Position numbers and translations under genes: made by a program. From Pseudomonas sp. NC02 (GTDB lineage: Bacteria; Pseudomonadota; Gammaproteobacteria; Pseudomonadales; Pseudomonadaceae): a stretch of 64,000 bases of DNA. This document shows positions 17,394-26,449 of this stretch, one piece after another (position 1 is the stretch's first letter; every line of letters begins with the position of its first letter). The stretch is taken from positions 1,426,001 to 1,490,000 of the forward strand of contig NZ_CP025624.1 of NCBI RefSeq assembly GCF_002874965.1, given 5' to 3'. Below the pieces are notes generated by a model, which was not told the origin of the DNA, did no database searches, and was given only the letters and a program-made list of their open reading frames with translations.

Positions 17394-18095
17394 TCAACCG
17401 CCCAAATAAGCCTCACGTACTTTCGGATCGGTCAGCAGTTGTTCGCCGCTGCCCTGCATCACCACGCGGCCGTTTTCCAGCACGTAGGCGCGGTCGGCAA
17501 TCTTCAGCGCTTGGTTGGCGTTCTGCTCCACCAGGAACACCGTCACACCGTCCTTGCGCAGCTGTTCGATGATGTCGAAGATCTGCTGGATGATAATCGG
17601 CGCCAACCCCAGAGACGGTTCGTCCAGCAACAACAGCTTGGGCTTGCTCATCAGCGCGCGGCCGATGGCGAGCATTTGCTGTTCGCCGCCGGACATGGTG
17701 CCGCCGCGCTGGCTGAAGCGTTCCTTGAGCCGCGGGAACAGGTGCAGCACCTTGTCCATCTGCTCCTGGTAATCGCCCTTGTCGGTGAAGAACCCGCCCA
17801 TGGCGAGGTTCTCTTCCACGGTCAGGCGGGCAAATACCCGGCGGCCTTCCGGAACCACGGCAATGCTCTTGCGCATGATCTCGGAGGAGGCCTGGCCCAC
17901 CAGCTCCTCACCCATGTAGCGGATGCTGCCGCTGTGAGCCTGGGGCGAACCGCACAGGGTCATCAGCAGCGTGGATTTACCGGCACCGTTGGCGCCGATC
18001 AGGGTAACGATTTCGCCCTGGCGCACTTCCACGTTGACGCTGTGCAGCGCCTGGATCTTGCCGTAGAAAGTGGAAACGTTTTCGAATTGCAGCAT
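17394..18095 (-). CDS. livF: Branched-chain amino-acid ABC transporter ATPase LivF
   Basis: A 233-residue ABC ATPase. Walker A is GANGAGKST, the signature is MSGGEQQM and Walker B is LLLLDEPSLG. The ending EAYLGG is typical of LivF/BraG. It energises uptake of Leu/Ile/Val in the inner membrane with LivG. Last gene of livHMGF; the livG stop lies one base upstream of the ATG. Confidence 0.96.
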   Translation of the reverse strand: MLQFENVSTFYGKIQALHSVNVEVRQGEIVTLIGANGAGKSTLLMTLCGSPQAHSGSIRYMGEELVGQASSEIMRKSIAVVPEGRRVFARLTVEENLAMGGFFTDKGDYQEQMDKVLHLFPRLKERFSQRGGTMSGGEQQMLAIGRALMSKPKLLLLDEPSLGLAPIIIQQIFDIIEQLRKDGVTVFLVEQNANQALKIADRAYVLENGRVVMQGSGEQLLTDPKVREAYLGG

Positions 18096-18096
18096 T

Positions 18097-18864
18097 TTAC
18101 GCTTCCCCCAAATAGGCTTTGATCACTTCCGGGTTGTCGCGGATCTGCTCCGGCGTACCGTCGGCCAGTGGCGTGCCCTGGTTGATCACGACGATATGGT
18201 CGGAAATGCTCATGACCAGTTTCATGTCGTGTTCGATCAGCAGCACGGTGGCGTTGTTTTCTTCACGCAGCACACTGATCAGCGCCTTGAGGTCTTCTGT
18301 TTCCTTCGGGTTCAAGCCGGCGGCCGGTTCGTCGAGCATGAGGATCCGCGGGCGGGTCATCATGCAGCGGGCGATTTCCAGGCGCCGTTGCTGACCGTAG
18401 GCCAGGGTGCCGGCAGGACGGTTGGCAAACTCGGTGAGGTTGACCTTGTCCAGCCAGTACGCGGCATATTCCATGGCCTCGCGCTCGCTCTTGCGGAACG
18501 ACGGCGTCTTGAACAGGCCGGCAAAGAAGTTGGTGTTCAGGTGGCGATGCTGGGCGATCAACAGGTTCTCGACCGCCGTCATGTCCTTGAACAACCGCAC
18601 GTTCTGGAAGGTGCGCACCACGCCCTTGCGGGCGATCTCGTGGCCGGCCAGGCCCTGGATCGGCTGGCCGTCCAGCAGGATGGTGCCGCCAGCCGGCTTG
18701 TAGAAGCCCGTCAGGCAGTTGAACACCGTGGTCTTGCCGGCGCCGTTGGGGCCGATCAGGGCCACGACTTGTTTCTCTTGCACGGTCAGGGCCACGCCGT
18801 TGACCGCCAGCAAACCGCCGAAGCGCATGCTCAAGTTTTCGACTTTCAGGATCTCGCGGCTCAT
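18097..18864 (-). CDS. livG: Branched-chain amino-acid ABC transporter ATPase LivG
   Basis: A 255-residue ABC ATPase. Walker A is GPNGAGKTT, the signature-like segment is [12 protein letters not shown], and Walker B is [13 protein letters not shown]. The C-terminal [11 protein letters not shown] block is typical of LivG/BraF. Its ATG overlaps the livM stop by four bases, so translation is coupled. Confidence 0.96.
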   Translation of the reverse strand: MSREILKVENLSMRFGGLLAVNGVALTVQEKQVVALIGPNGAGKTTVFNCLTGFYKPAGGTILLDGQPIQGLAGHEIARKGVVRTFQNVRLFKDMTAVENLLIAQHRHLNTNFFAGLFKTPSFRKSEREAMEYAAYWLDKVNLTEFANRPAGTLAYGQQRRLEIARCMMTRPRILMLDEPAAGLNPKETEDLKALISVLREENNATVLLIEHDMKLVMSISDHIVVINQGTPLADGTPEQIRDNPEVIKAYLGEA

Positions 18865-20114
18865 TTGCGCAGCTCCATGTGGGGACGTTGCATGGGCAGC
18901 AGGCCTTGAGGTCGCCAGATCATCATCAGCACCATCATGGCGCCGAACATCAACATGCGGTATTCGCTGAATTCACGCATCATTTCCGGCAGCAGGATCA
19001 TCACGATCGCCGCGAGGATCACGCCGAGCTGCGAGCCCATGCCGCCCAGTACCACGATGGCGAGGATGATTGCCGACTCGATGAAGGTGAACGACTCCGG
19101 CGTCACCAAACCTTGGCGCGCGGCGAAGAAGCTGCCGGCAAAACCGGCGAAGGTTGCCCCGAGGGTGAATGCCGAAAGCTTGATGACGGTCGGGTTCATG
19201 CCTAGTGCACGGCAGGCGATTTCATCTTCGCGCAGCGCTTCCCACGCACGGCCGATCGGCATGCGCAGCAGGCGGTTGATCACGAACAGCGCCGCCAGTG
19301 CCAGCAGCAGGGCCACCAGGTACAGGAACACCACTTTGCTCACCGGGTTGTAGTCGATCCCGAAGTACTCGTGGAACGTCTGCATGCCTTCGGCCGCGGT
19401 GCGGTCGAACGTCAGCCCGAAGAACGTCGGCTTGGGAATGCTGCTGATGCCGTTGGGGCCGCCGGTGATATCGGTGAGGTTACGCAGGAACAGACGGATG
19501 ATTTCACCGAAGCCCAGGGTCACGATCGCCAGGTAGTCACCGCGCAAGCGCAGTACCGGGAAGCCCAGCAGGAAGCCAAATGTGGCCGCCGCCATGCCGG
19601 CCAGTGGCAGGCAGATCCAGAAGCCCCAGCCCAGGTAATGCGAGAGCAGCGCGTAGGTGTAGGCACCCACCGCGTAGAAGCCCACATAGCCCAGGTCGAG
19701 CAGGCCGGCGAGACCCACCACGATGTTCAGGCCCAGGCCCAGCAACACGTAGATCAGGATCAGCGTCGCGATATCCACCGCACCACGGGAACCGAAGAAC
19801 GGCCAGATCAGCGCGGCCACGATCAGGCCGATGATGATGTAGCGCTGGGTGCGCGGCAGGGTCAGGAACTGGCTGACCTTGGGCGATACCAACGGGCCAC
19901 GGTTGGACTTGAGGAGCGCACCGACCTGTTGGGTGAACAGCACGCGCAGGAACATCAACACCGAGCATAGGGCAATGATGGTCAACGTCACGGGACCGGT
20001 GCCATGCACTTCAAGGTTGATCCCGACAATGCTCAACTTGAGCCCGAGTACCGGGAAGGCCACGGCCCAGACCAGCAAGGCGCTGAAAAACGCCGATTTA
20101 AGATATCTGCTCAT
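18861..20114 (-). CDS. livM: Branched-chain amino-acid ABC transporter permease LivM
   Basis: A 417-residue permease. About ten membrane segments are visible. The N-terminal extension of about 90 residues (two helices and a basic loop) is typical of the proteobacterial LivM/BraE. The permease core includes [20 protein letters not shown] and [14 protein letters not shown], and EAW-like ABC-contact residues occur in [10 protein letters not shown]. Four-base overlaps with livH upstream and livG downstream place it mid-operon. Confidence 0.96.
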   Translation of the reverse strand: MSRYLKSAFFSALLVWAVAFPVLGLKLSIVGINLEVHGTGPVTLTIIALCSVLMFLRVLFTQQVGALLKSNRGPLVSPKVSQFLTLPRTQRYIIIGLIVAALIWPFFGSRGAVDIATLILIYVLLGLGLNIVVGLAGLLDLGYVGFYAVGAYTYALLSHYLGWGFWICLPLAGMAAATFGFLLGFPVLRLRGDYLAIVTLGFGEIIRLFLRNLTDITGGPNGISSIPKPTFFGLTFDRTAAEGMQTFHEYFGIDYNPVSKVVFLYLVALLLALAALFVINRLLRMPIGRAWEALREDEIACRALGMNPTVIKLSAFTLGATFAGFAGSFFAARQGLVTPESFTFIESAIILAIVVLGGMGSQLGVILAAIVMILLPEMMREFSEYRMLMFGAMMVLMMIWRPQGLLPMQRPHMELRK

Positions 20115-21034
20115 ACTTTCTCAACCTCCGGACGGCCCAGAATGCCGGTCGGCCGGAACAACAGCACCAGAACCAATAGACCGAATGCCACCACGTCCTT
20201 GTACTGGTCACCGAATACGTCGGCGCCAAAGGCTTCAGCCACACCCAGCACCAGCCCGCCGAGCATCGCGCCCGGAATGCTGCCGATGCCGCCCAATACC
20301 GCCGCGGTGAAGGCCTTGAGGCCCACCAGGAAGCCGGCGTTGGGGTTGATCACGCCGTACTGCATGCTCAGCAACACGGCAGCGATAGCCGCCAGTGCGG
20401 CACCGATGACGAAGGTCAGGGCGATGATGTTGTTGGTGTTGATGCCCAACAGGTTGGCCATCTTGATGTCTTCGGCGCAGGCCCGGCAGGCGCGCCCCAG
20501 ACGGGAGCGAGAGATGAACAGGGTCAGGCCGAGCATTGCCACCAGGGTGACGACGAAGACCAGGATCTGCATATAGGAAATCAGCACTTCCTGTGCGCCG
20601 CCTGGGCCGAAGGAGATGCTCCCCGGGATCAGGTTGGGAATGGATTTGTCCTTGGAGTCCTGGGACAGCAATACGGTGTTCTGCAGGAAAATCGACATGC
20701 CGATCGCGGAGATCAGCGGGATCAAGCGGTTGCTGCCACGCAAGGGGCGGTACGCAACGCGTTCGATACTGTAGCCATAGGCACTGGTTACGACGATGGA
20801 CGCCAGGAATGCGGCGGTCATCAACAGCGGCAGGGAATGGATACCCAGCATGGCCAGCCCGGCAAGGGCGATGAAGGCCACGTAGGAACCAATCATGTAC
20901 ACCTCGCCATGGGCGAAGTTAATCATTCCAATGATGCCGTAAACCATTGTGTAGCCAATGGCTATCAAGGCATAGGTGCTGCCAACGGTCATGCCGTTAA
21001 CCAGCGTTTGGAAAAAATGATAGATCTCAGGCAT
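20111..21034 (-). CDS. livH: Branched-chain amino-acid ABC transporter permease LivH
   Basis: A 307-residue permease with about eight hydrophobic helices. The start segment [23 protein letters not shown] is the family hallmark, and the ABC-contact loop is [14 protein letters not shown]. It pairs with LivM. It is separated from livK by about 230 bases that hold a hairpin terminator, so livHMGF is probably expressed at lower level by read-through or from its own promoter. Confidence 0.96.
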   Translation of the reverse strand: MPEIYHFFQTLVNGMTVGSTYALIAIGYTMVYGIIGMINFAHGEVYMIGSYVAFIALAGLAMLGIHSLPLLMTAAFLASIVVTSAYGYSIERVAYRPLRGSNRLIPLISAIGMSIFLQNTVLLSQDSKDKSIPNLIPGSISFGPGGAQEVLISYMQILVFVVTLVAMLGLTLFISRSRLGRACRACAEDIKMANLLGINTNNIIALTFVIGAALAAIAAVLLSMQYGVINPNAGFLVGLKAFTAAVLGGIGSIPGAMLGGLVLGVAEAFGADVFGDQYKDVVAFGLLVLVLLFRPTGILGRPEVEKV

Positions 21035-21210
21035 TACAGCGCTCCTAAAAACCCGATACGCATTTCACTGGTGGAGTCAATTTCCGGCTCGGTGCCCTGT
21101 TCTGTGATCAGGTTGCACAAAGCGTTTGCCAGCGAACCGCTGGTGACGGTTTTAAGATTTTCAGGTGAGCCAGCGCCCGGATCGCGGGTGACAGGCCCAT
21201 AAACCTCGTA

Positions 21211-21240
21211 AAACAAAGCCCACTGCTTGCACAGTGGGCT
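21211..21240 (-). terminator. Hairpin between livK and livH
   Basis: On the minus strand a nine-base stem AGCCCACTG/CAGTGGGCT with a six-base loop is followed by TTTGTTTT. It lies about 20 bases past the livK stop. It probably limits read-through so that the binding protein is made in excess over the membrane parts. Confidence 0.85.
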
Positions 21241-21261
21241 TGTTGACCAGTAACGCCTGGC

Positions 21262-22389
21262 TTACTGAGGGGAAACTTCGGTTTTTGGTTTGCCGAAGTG
21301 CCATTCGTAGACCACGAACTTGAAGTCCTTCAGGTCGCCCTTGGCGTCGAAGCTCAGGTCGCCGGTCGGGGTCTTGAAGGTACCGGCGTGGATGGCCGCT
21401 GCCACCTTGGCGGTGTCTTCGCTCTTCGCGGCAGCGATACCGCCGGCGATCACTTCAACTGCCGAGTAGGCCGGGAACACGAACGGACCGGTTGGGTCCT
21501 GCTTGTTCTTGGTGAACTCTTCAACGATTGCCTTGTTGGCAGGATCGGTGTCGAAGGATTTCGGCAGGGTAACCAGCAGGCCTTCGGAAGCGTTCTGGGC
21601 GATTTGCGAGATGGAGTCGTTGCCGACGCCTTCAGGGCCCATGAACTTGGCGTTCACGCCTTTTTCCTTGGCTTGGCGCAGGATCAGGCCCAGCTCAGGG
21701 TGGTAGCCGCCGTAGTAGACGAAGTCGACGTTGGCTTGCTTGAGCTTCTGGATCAGCGAACCGAAGTCTTTGTCGCCAGCGTTGATGCCTTCGAAGAGGG
21801 CAACTTTCACGCCTTTCTTCTCGAGGGTTTGTTTAACGGCGGTGGCGATGCCTTCACCGTATTGCTGTTTGTCGTGGATAACGGCTACGACTTTCGGCTT
21901 CACGTGGTCGGCGATGTAGTTACCGGCGGCAGGGCCCTGGGCGCTGTCCAGGCCGATGGTGCGGAAGACCAGCTTGTAGCCACGGGACGTGATTTCCGGG
22001 CTGGTGGCAGCCGGGGTGATCATGATCACGCCTTCGTCTTCGTAGATGTCGGATGCTGGCTGAGTGGAGCTGGAGCAAAGGTGACCGACCACGAACTTGA
22101 CGCCGTCGTTGACCACTTTGTTGGCTACGGCCACGGCTTGTTTTGGATCGCAAGCGTCGTCGTATTCCTTGGCTTCGAGCATTTTGCCATCTACGCCGCC
22201 CTTGGCGTTGATGTCGGCGATGGCCTGCTTGGCACCCATGAACTGCATGTCGCCGTACTGGGTCACAGGGCCGGTTTTAGGGCCGGCAATACCGATCTTG
22301 ATGGTGTCAGCTGCGAACGAATGGCTGGCAACCCCGGCCAGGACCATAGCGGCAAACAGTTTGGAAATCTGCTTAGTAGCCTTATTCAT
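21262..22389 (-). CDS. livK: Branched-chain amino-acid ABC transporter substrate-binding protein
   Basis: A 375-residue periplasmic binding protein (BraC type). A Sec signal peptide ends near residue 26 (ASHSFA-AD). The mature part begins TIKIGIAGPKTGP and contains VVGHLCSSSTQPASDIYEDEGV, typical of Leu/Ile/Val-binding proteins. A Cys pair (mature Cys in DDACDP and HLCSSS) could form the conserved disulfide. A GGAG ribosome site precedes the ATG. It is upstream of livHMGF in the same direction. Confidence 0.96.
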   Translation of the reverse strand: MNKATKQISKLFAAMVLAGVASHSFAADTIKIGIAGPKTGPVTQYGDMQFMGAKQAIADINAKGGVDGKMLEAKEYDDACDPKQAVAVANKVVNDGVKFVVGHLCSSSTQPASDIYEDEGVIMITPAATSPEITSRGYKLVFRTIGLDSAQGPAAGNYIADHVKPKVVAVIHDKQQYGEGIATAVKQTLEKKGVKVALFEGINAGDKDFGSLIQKLKQANVDFVYYGGYHPELGLILRQAKEKGVNAKFMGPEGVGNDSISQIAQNASEGLLVTLPKSFDTDPANKAIVEEFTKNKQDPTGPFVFPAYSAVEVIAGGIAAAKSEDTAKVAAAIHAGTFKTPTGDLSFDAKGDLKDFKFVVYEWHFGKPKTEVSPQ

Positions 22390-22490
22390 AGTGCTCCACT
22401 CTTACTGTTGTATTTTTTATAGTTCTAGCGGCCTTGTGAGCTGCAGAACCGGATCAGATATCTCGGATATCCCCCGGCAGCGGCCTGGCA

Positions 22491-22506
22491 ACTGTACCGG
22501 TACAGT
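22491..22506. promoter_or_regulatory. Perfect 16-bp palindrome upstream of livK
   Basis: ACTGTACCGGTACAGT is a perfect palindrome about 100 bases before the livK ATG. A second dyad (GATATC-TCG-GATATC, 22457-22471) lies between it and the gene. The 22390-22729 gap otherwise shows only promoter-like A/T stretches. The regulator is unknown; the motif resembles GntR/MocR-type operators. Confidence 0.45.
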
Positions 22507-22729
22507 GTAGAGCGCCGGTTGATCGCTTGAAAAGCTGGCTGCTGGGGGCAAAACCCGGGTATGTCGCTTAAATGAAAGAAAAAGACAGAATTGCGGCGGG
22601 GTGATGCCAGAGTTTCGGGCAATCCTTGGCTTTCCTGACACTTTCGTTCGGTGCCTCATTTGCAACTGGGTTTTTCTGCCTGGGGCTCGACGGTATGATT
22701 GCGCCGATTTTTTCTTCAGGTGAACTCCC

Positions 22730-23032
22730 ATGACGCAAGAACCTAGCACCCTCTATGCCAAGCTGCTTGGTGAAACTGCCGAAATTTCCTGGAAGGAGCT
22801 TGAGCCGTTCTTTGCCAAGGGTGCCCTATTGTGGGTCGACGCCGGGCTGGATTTGATCGAGGCCGCCGAGGGCATGGCTGAGGACAACCGTGAGAAAGTC
22901 GCTGCCTGGCTGGCTGCGGGGAGTCTTGGCGAGGTGTCTGCGACGCGGGCATTGGACCTGGTTGAGCGGGGCCCGAGTTTGTGGGCGGTGGTGGTTTCGC
23001 CGTGGATTCTGATCCAGGAAAGGGCAGTGTAG
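22730..23032 (+). CDS. DUF2288-family protein
   Basis: A 100-residue acidic cytoplasmic protein. The family pattern LYAKLLGETA..SWKELEPFFAKGALLWVD and the C-terminal WAVVVSPWILIQ are clear. An AGGTGA ribosome site lies seven bases before the ATG. Function is unknown throughout the family. It is divergent from livK, and the long palindromic repeat begins about 190 bases downstream. Confidence 0.88.
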   Translation: MTQEPSTLYAKLLGETAEISWKELEPFFAKGALLWVDAGLDLIEAAEGMAEDNREKVAAWLAAGSLGEVSATRALDLVERGPSLWAVVVSPWILIQERAV

Positions 23033-23220
23033 GAAATGCATGCGCGAAAAAGGTGCGTGATTTTTCCGAGTTTAAGTGTGTAGGCGGGTAACTGCATTTG
23101 CGGTGATGGCACCTTGCCGTAGAGAAAGGTCACAGGCGGGGGTTACGTGCGCGTCATGGGAACAGTTTTGGTAGCGGCGGAGTGCGGGGGGAATTGTTTC
23201 TGGGTGTGAGTTTTTTGAGT

Positions 23221-24047
23221 ACATATCCGTTATTTAGGTAACGGCTACTTATGGTTCCGCTCTTACAGCGGGTCACTTTTGGCAAACGCCCGGAATGCCG
23301 GCCCAGCCAAAAGTAACCAAAAGGTCTTTGCCCCACCACTCGGTGCCTCGCTTAGGCTCGGCATGCCCGCACTCCGGCCCGGTTCCGCGGGCCGCCGCGA
23401 CGGGCCATCCATGGCCCGGCGCGGCTAAATCGGCATCCCTGCCGATTTACCCGCTCCACCGTGCCTACTTGCGGCCATCGTGGTTAACGGGGCCCGCAGA
23501 TCAAAATCAAAAGCAGAGCACAGCGGCCTCCCGGCCGGCTTGAGTGTAAAAAGAAAAAGCAAAGACCAGAGCGAAAACAGATCTGCTTTTCTGTGGGAGC
23601 GGGCTTGCTCGCGAAAAACCTGAGAGCGCCGCGTTTATCCAGAATGCCCGCGTCATCGTTAACGACCTTCGCGAGCAAGCCCGCTCCCACATTTTTTGGA
23701 CCGTGCCCGCTTTAGCTTTTGATTTGGCTTTTAAACACTCAAGCCGGCCGGTAGGCCGCTGTGCTTTTGATCTTGATTTTGATCTTAGGCGCCCCGTTAA
23801 ACCACGCTGGCCGAACGCAGGCTTTGGAGCGTGGCTAACCCGGCAGGACGCCGGGTTAGCCGTCCTGGGCCAAGGATGGCCCATGACGGCGGCCCACGGT
23901 CCAAAGCCTGCGTGAGGGCACACCGAGCCTAGGCGAGGTGCCGAGTGGTGGGGCAAGAGCGTTTTGCTTACTTTTGCGCTGTTCAAAAGTGAGCCGCTGT
24001 AAGAGCGGAACCGATATAAGCCATCACCCAAATAACGGATATACACC
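23221..24047. repeat. 0.83-kb nested palindromic repeat, copy 1
   Basis: An intergenic element whose left and right halves are imperfect reverse complements over about 370 bases each. Matching pairs from outside in: the ends (ATATCCGTTATTT.. / ..AAATAACGGATAT), CGCTCTTACAGCGG, GCCCCACCACTCGG.CCTCGC, GGGCCATCC.TGGCCC, GTGGTT(T)AACGGGGC, and CAGCGGCCT.CCGGCCGGCTTGAGTG. The centre is a REP pair (23593-23690). A second copy lies at 37189-38017, nearly identical over most of its length. ORFs running through it show no ribosome sites and are not taken as genes. It fills almost all of the gap 23033-24065. Confidence 0.92.
23593..23690. repeat. REP pair at the centre of palindrome copy 1
   Basis: Inverted GTGGGAGCGGGCTTGCTCGCG elements with about 56 bases between them, sitting at the dyad centre of the long repeat. 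Confidence 0.93.
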
Positions 24048-24065
24048 CCACCTCAGCAACAAAGC

Positions 24066-26243
24066 CTACGCCGTCTTCCCGGTATGGTTATTCAGCGAAA
24101 TAACCTTGGTCTTCCCAATCCGGTGACGATAAATCTCACGCAGGTACTTGATCGCCTTCTTCACACAATCCCGCGACAGACGAATATCGTTGATCGACAC
24201 AAACTTGTCCTTGTCGTTGATCAACTCACGATACTTCTTCTCGTACATCGGCTTGATCGCATACCAGTTGGTATCCAGGATCTTCGCCGGGTTCTCGAAC
24301 TCGTTGAGCAGCTCATCAATCCGGTCTTCATCAAAATCCTCATGGATGATGAAATCCAGGATCGAATTATCCAAGGTGTCATCAAACCGATACGGATTAC
24401 GCGCAAAACAGCGCTTGATAAATGCCACGATCAACGTCAAAAAATCATCCGACAGGCACGGGCTTTTAGCGATCAAGGTCGTGAGCGACAAGTTGGCCGA
24501 CGCCCCGATCACCAGCGCATACCGTTTGAGCGTCGTATTGGGAAACAGGCTGTTGAGGTGCGTCTTGAGCCGATTCAGGTCCATATAGGACAGCTTGTAA
24601 TCCTTGGGCAACGACACAATCGACACCACCGACGAGCAGTTCTTGAAGAAGTGCAAGTCATGCAACGCCGCCGCGTCATAGCCGGAATTCTTGTACTGCT
24701 CCAGGGAGGCCTTGTACCGCTTGGACTCAATCGGCAACAGGCTGATGCCTTCGATCGCCTGGGTCACCTTGTTGAAGTGCGGCAGATCAATGGAACGGAA
24801 AAACAAGTCGTCGATGTTCAGCCGCTGCGGCTCTTTTTCGAACACCTTGAACTTGTCGCTCGAAGGCGCCGGCGTTTCCGGCACCACCGATTCGGCATAG
24901 GCAATCGCCACCGGGCCGGCCAGGCTCATGAACAGGTCGTTGGCATCCAGGCGGATGGTCTCGCCAATGTCGATCCCGGCGCGACGGAAATAGTTCTGGT
25001 CGTAGTCGGTGGTAACCGCCTGGGCCGTCAGAATGTTGAAGATCTGCTGCGAGATGTACTGGTTGGCGTGCTTTTCCATGGCATTGACATCAATGTTCTG
25101 GATGTTGCCGTCATCGCTTTCCTCGGCGTAACGCATGATGTCGTTGGAGATCAACATCATTGCGTTCCACGGTCGGATACGGCCTTTCACGCTGGCTTCG
25201 CTGCTGTCTTCATTGTCGAAGTTGTACGAGAAGTCCCATTCTTCCGATAGGTATTTGCACAACAGCCGCCCGGCGTTGATGTGCAGCGCCTCGGACATTT
25301 CGCTGCGGTGATCGGAGATGTTCGGCAGCACACAAATCCCGCTGGTGAAGATCGGCTCGAACACGAAGGCGTGACCGCTTTTGCTGTCATGTTCATCGGC
25401 GGGCTTGGTGTCGAACGTCTTGTTCATGTACGAGTGCTGCTGGGCCAGGCCGAACTCCGAGGCCATGCCTGAACCGGTACCGCCGCCGGCGCTGAAGATC
25501 GAGAAGTACAGGCGCGACTGGTTGGCCTTGATGCCGCAGGAGTCGATCAGGTACGAGTGGATCATCTTCCAGTCGGGGCTGGAGAAGCGCTGGGTGTCTT
25601 TGTTGAGGATGATCTTGGCCAGGTACTGGCCGAGGATCGGCGCGTTACCGGCGCCGCCGGCATGGACTTCCGAGAGGTCCATGATTTTCATCTTGCTGTA
25701 GTCCCGCAGGAAACCGCTTTTCTCACCCTTGCGCGAGAAACGGATGCGCCCGGCAATGTCCTTGTCCAGGTCGCCCAGCATCACCAGCGGCTCGACCAGG
25801 AACACCGGTTTGGTGCCCTTGTTCGAACCCAGGCGCAGGTTGTTGCGAATCCACTGGGCGGGGCGGTAGCCCTTGTCGGTGGATTTGTCTTCGTTGCTGA
25901 ATTCGTTGAGGTAGAACTTGCGGGCGTTGTACACCAGCTCTGCCACATCCAGGGCAATGTTGGAGCCACAGCGGCCCAGGCCGATCAGGCACACCGAGGG
26001 GAATTCCTGCTCATTGCGCAGTTCACCGTCGACTTCCAGGTGCGGTGCGCGCGGGAACACCATGTCGCGCAGGCCGTCGAGGTTGTCGAGGATGCGGTCG
26101 GTGTTGGTCTCGGTGAAGTACAGGTACTGCTGGGTGGCCAGCGGGCGGGCGGTGCTCAATGACTTTGAACCTGAGGGTTTTTCCGCAGGGGCTGTCAGCA
26201 ACACGTCGGATACCGCGGTGGCAGAGTTATTTTTAGAAGTCAT
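24066..26243 (-). CDS. Tubulin/FtsZ-superfamily protein (Tubulin_2-like)
   Basis: A 725-residue protein, much longer than FtsZ. The N-terminal 75 residues are low-complexity. A nucleotide-binding core follows, with GLGRCGSNIA at about 88-97 and the tubulin signature SAGGGTGSG ending at residue 259. The C-terminal 450 residues are not FtsZ-like and contain many charged helices. There is no signal peptide or membrane segment. It fits the Tubulin_2/FtsZ-like families found sporadically in bacteria and suspected in membrane remodelling. It seems monocistronic, ending 18 bases from palindrome copy 1. GTP binding and polymer formation are inferred. Confidence 0.82.
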   Translation of the reverse strand: MTSKNNSATAVSDVLLTAPAEKPSGSKSLSTARPLATQQYLYFTETNTDRILDNLDGLRDMVFPRAPHLEVDGELRNEQEFPSVCLIGLGRCGSNIALDVAELVYNARKFYLNEFSNEDKSTDKGYRPAQWIRNNLRLGSNKGTKPVFLVEPLVMLGDLDKDIAGRIRFSRKGEKSGFLRDYSKMKIMDLSEVHAGGAGNAPILGQYLAKIILNKDTQRFSSPDWKMIHSYLIDSCGIKANQSRLYFSIFSAGGGTGSGMASEFGLAQQHSYMNKTFDTKPADEHDSKSGHAFVFEPIFTSGICVLPNISDHRSEMSEALHINAGRLLCKYLSEEWDFSYNFDNEDSSEASVKGRIRPWNAMMLISNDIMRYAEESDDGNIQNIDVNAMEKHANQYISQQIFNILTAQAVTTDYDQNYFRRAGIDIGETIRLDANDLFMSLAGPVAIAYAESVVPETPAPSSDKFKVFEKEPQRLNIDDLFFRSIDLPHFNKVTQAIEGISLLPIESKRYKASLEQYKNSGYDAAALHDLHFFKNCSSVVSIVSLPKDYKLSYMDLNRLKTHLNSLFPNTTLKRYALVIGASANLSLTTLIAKSPCLSDDFLTLIVAFIKRCFARNPYRFDDTLDNSILDFIIHEDFDEDRIDELLNEFENPAKILDTNWYAIKPMYEKKYRELINDKDKFVSINDIRLSRDCVKKAIKYLREIYRHRIGKTKVISLNNHTGKTA

Positions 26244-26449
26244 TGTGCGCCATGTGCCTGGACGGATGGCTGAGTAAGTATCAAATAGCCATCACAGAAT
26301 GAGAGATCGCGACTTTACAGTGCGTCCTGGTCCTGGGCGATAGGGTTTAACCCTAGGGTTTTAAGGGGAAAGCCTGGCCGGACTCTGATGAATCGGCCGT
26401 TCGTCGGGGTTCTTTAGTGAAATGATGGCGATTTGCCAAATAAACGGCG

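Noticed and set aside
21034..21216. 60-residue minus-strand frame between livK and livH
   Set aside because: No family pattern or clear ribosome site; lies in the terminator/promoter gap.
23507..24046. 179-residue minus-strand frame in palindrome copy 1
   Set aside because: It runs through the repeat and the REP pair, has no ribosome site, and is mirrored by a related frame in the other arm, so it is a by-product of the repeat.
23221..24047. CRISPR array or IS element as explanation of the repeat
   Set aside because: No regular spacer-repeat pattern, no transposase and no terminal duplication visible.
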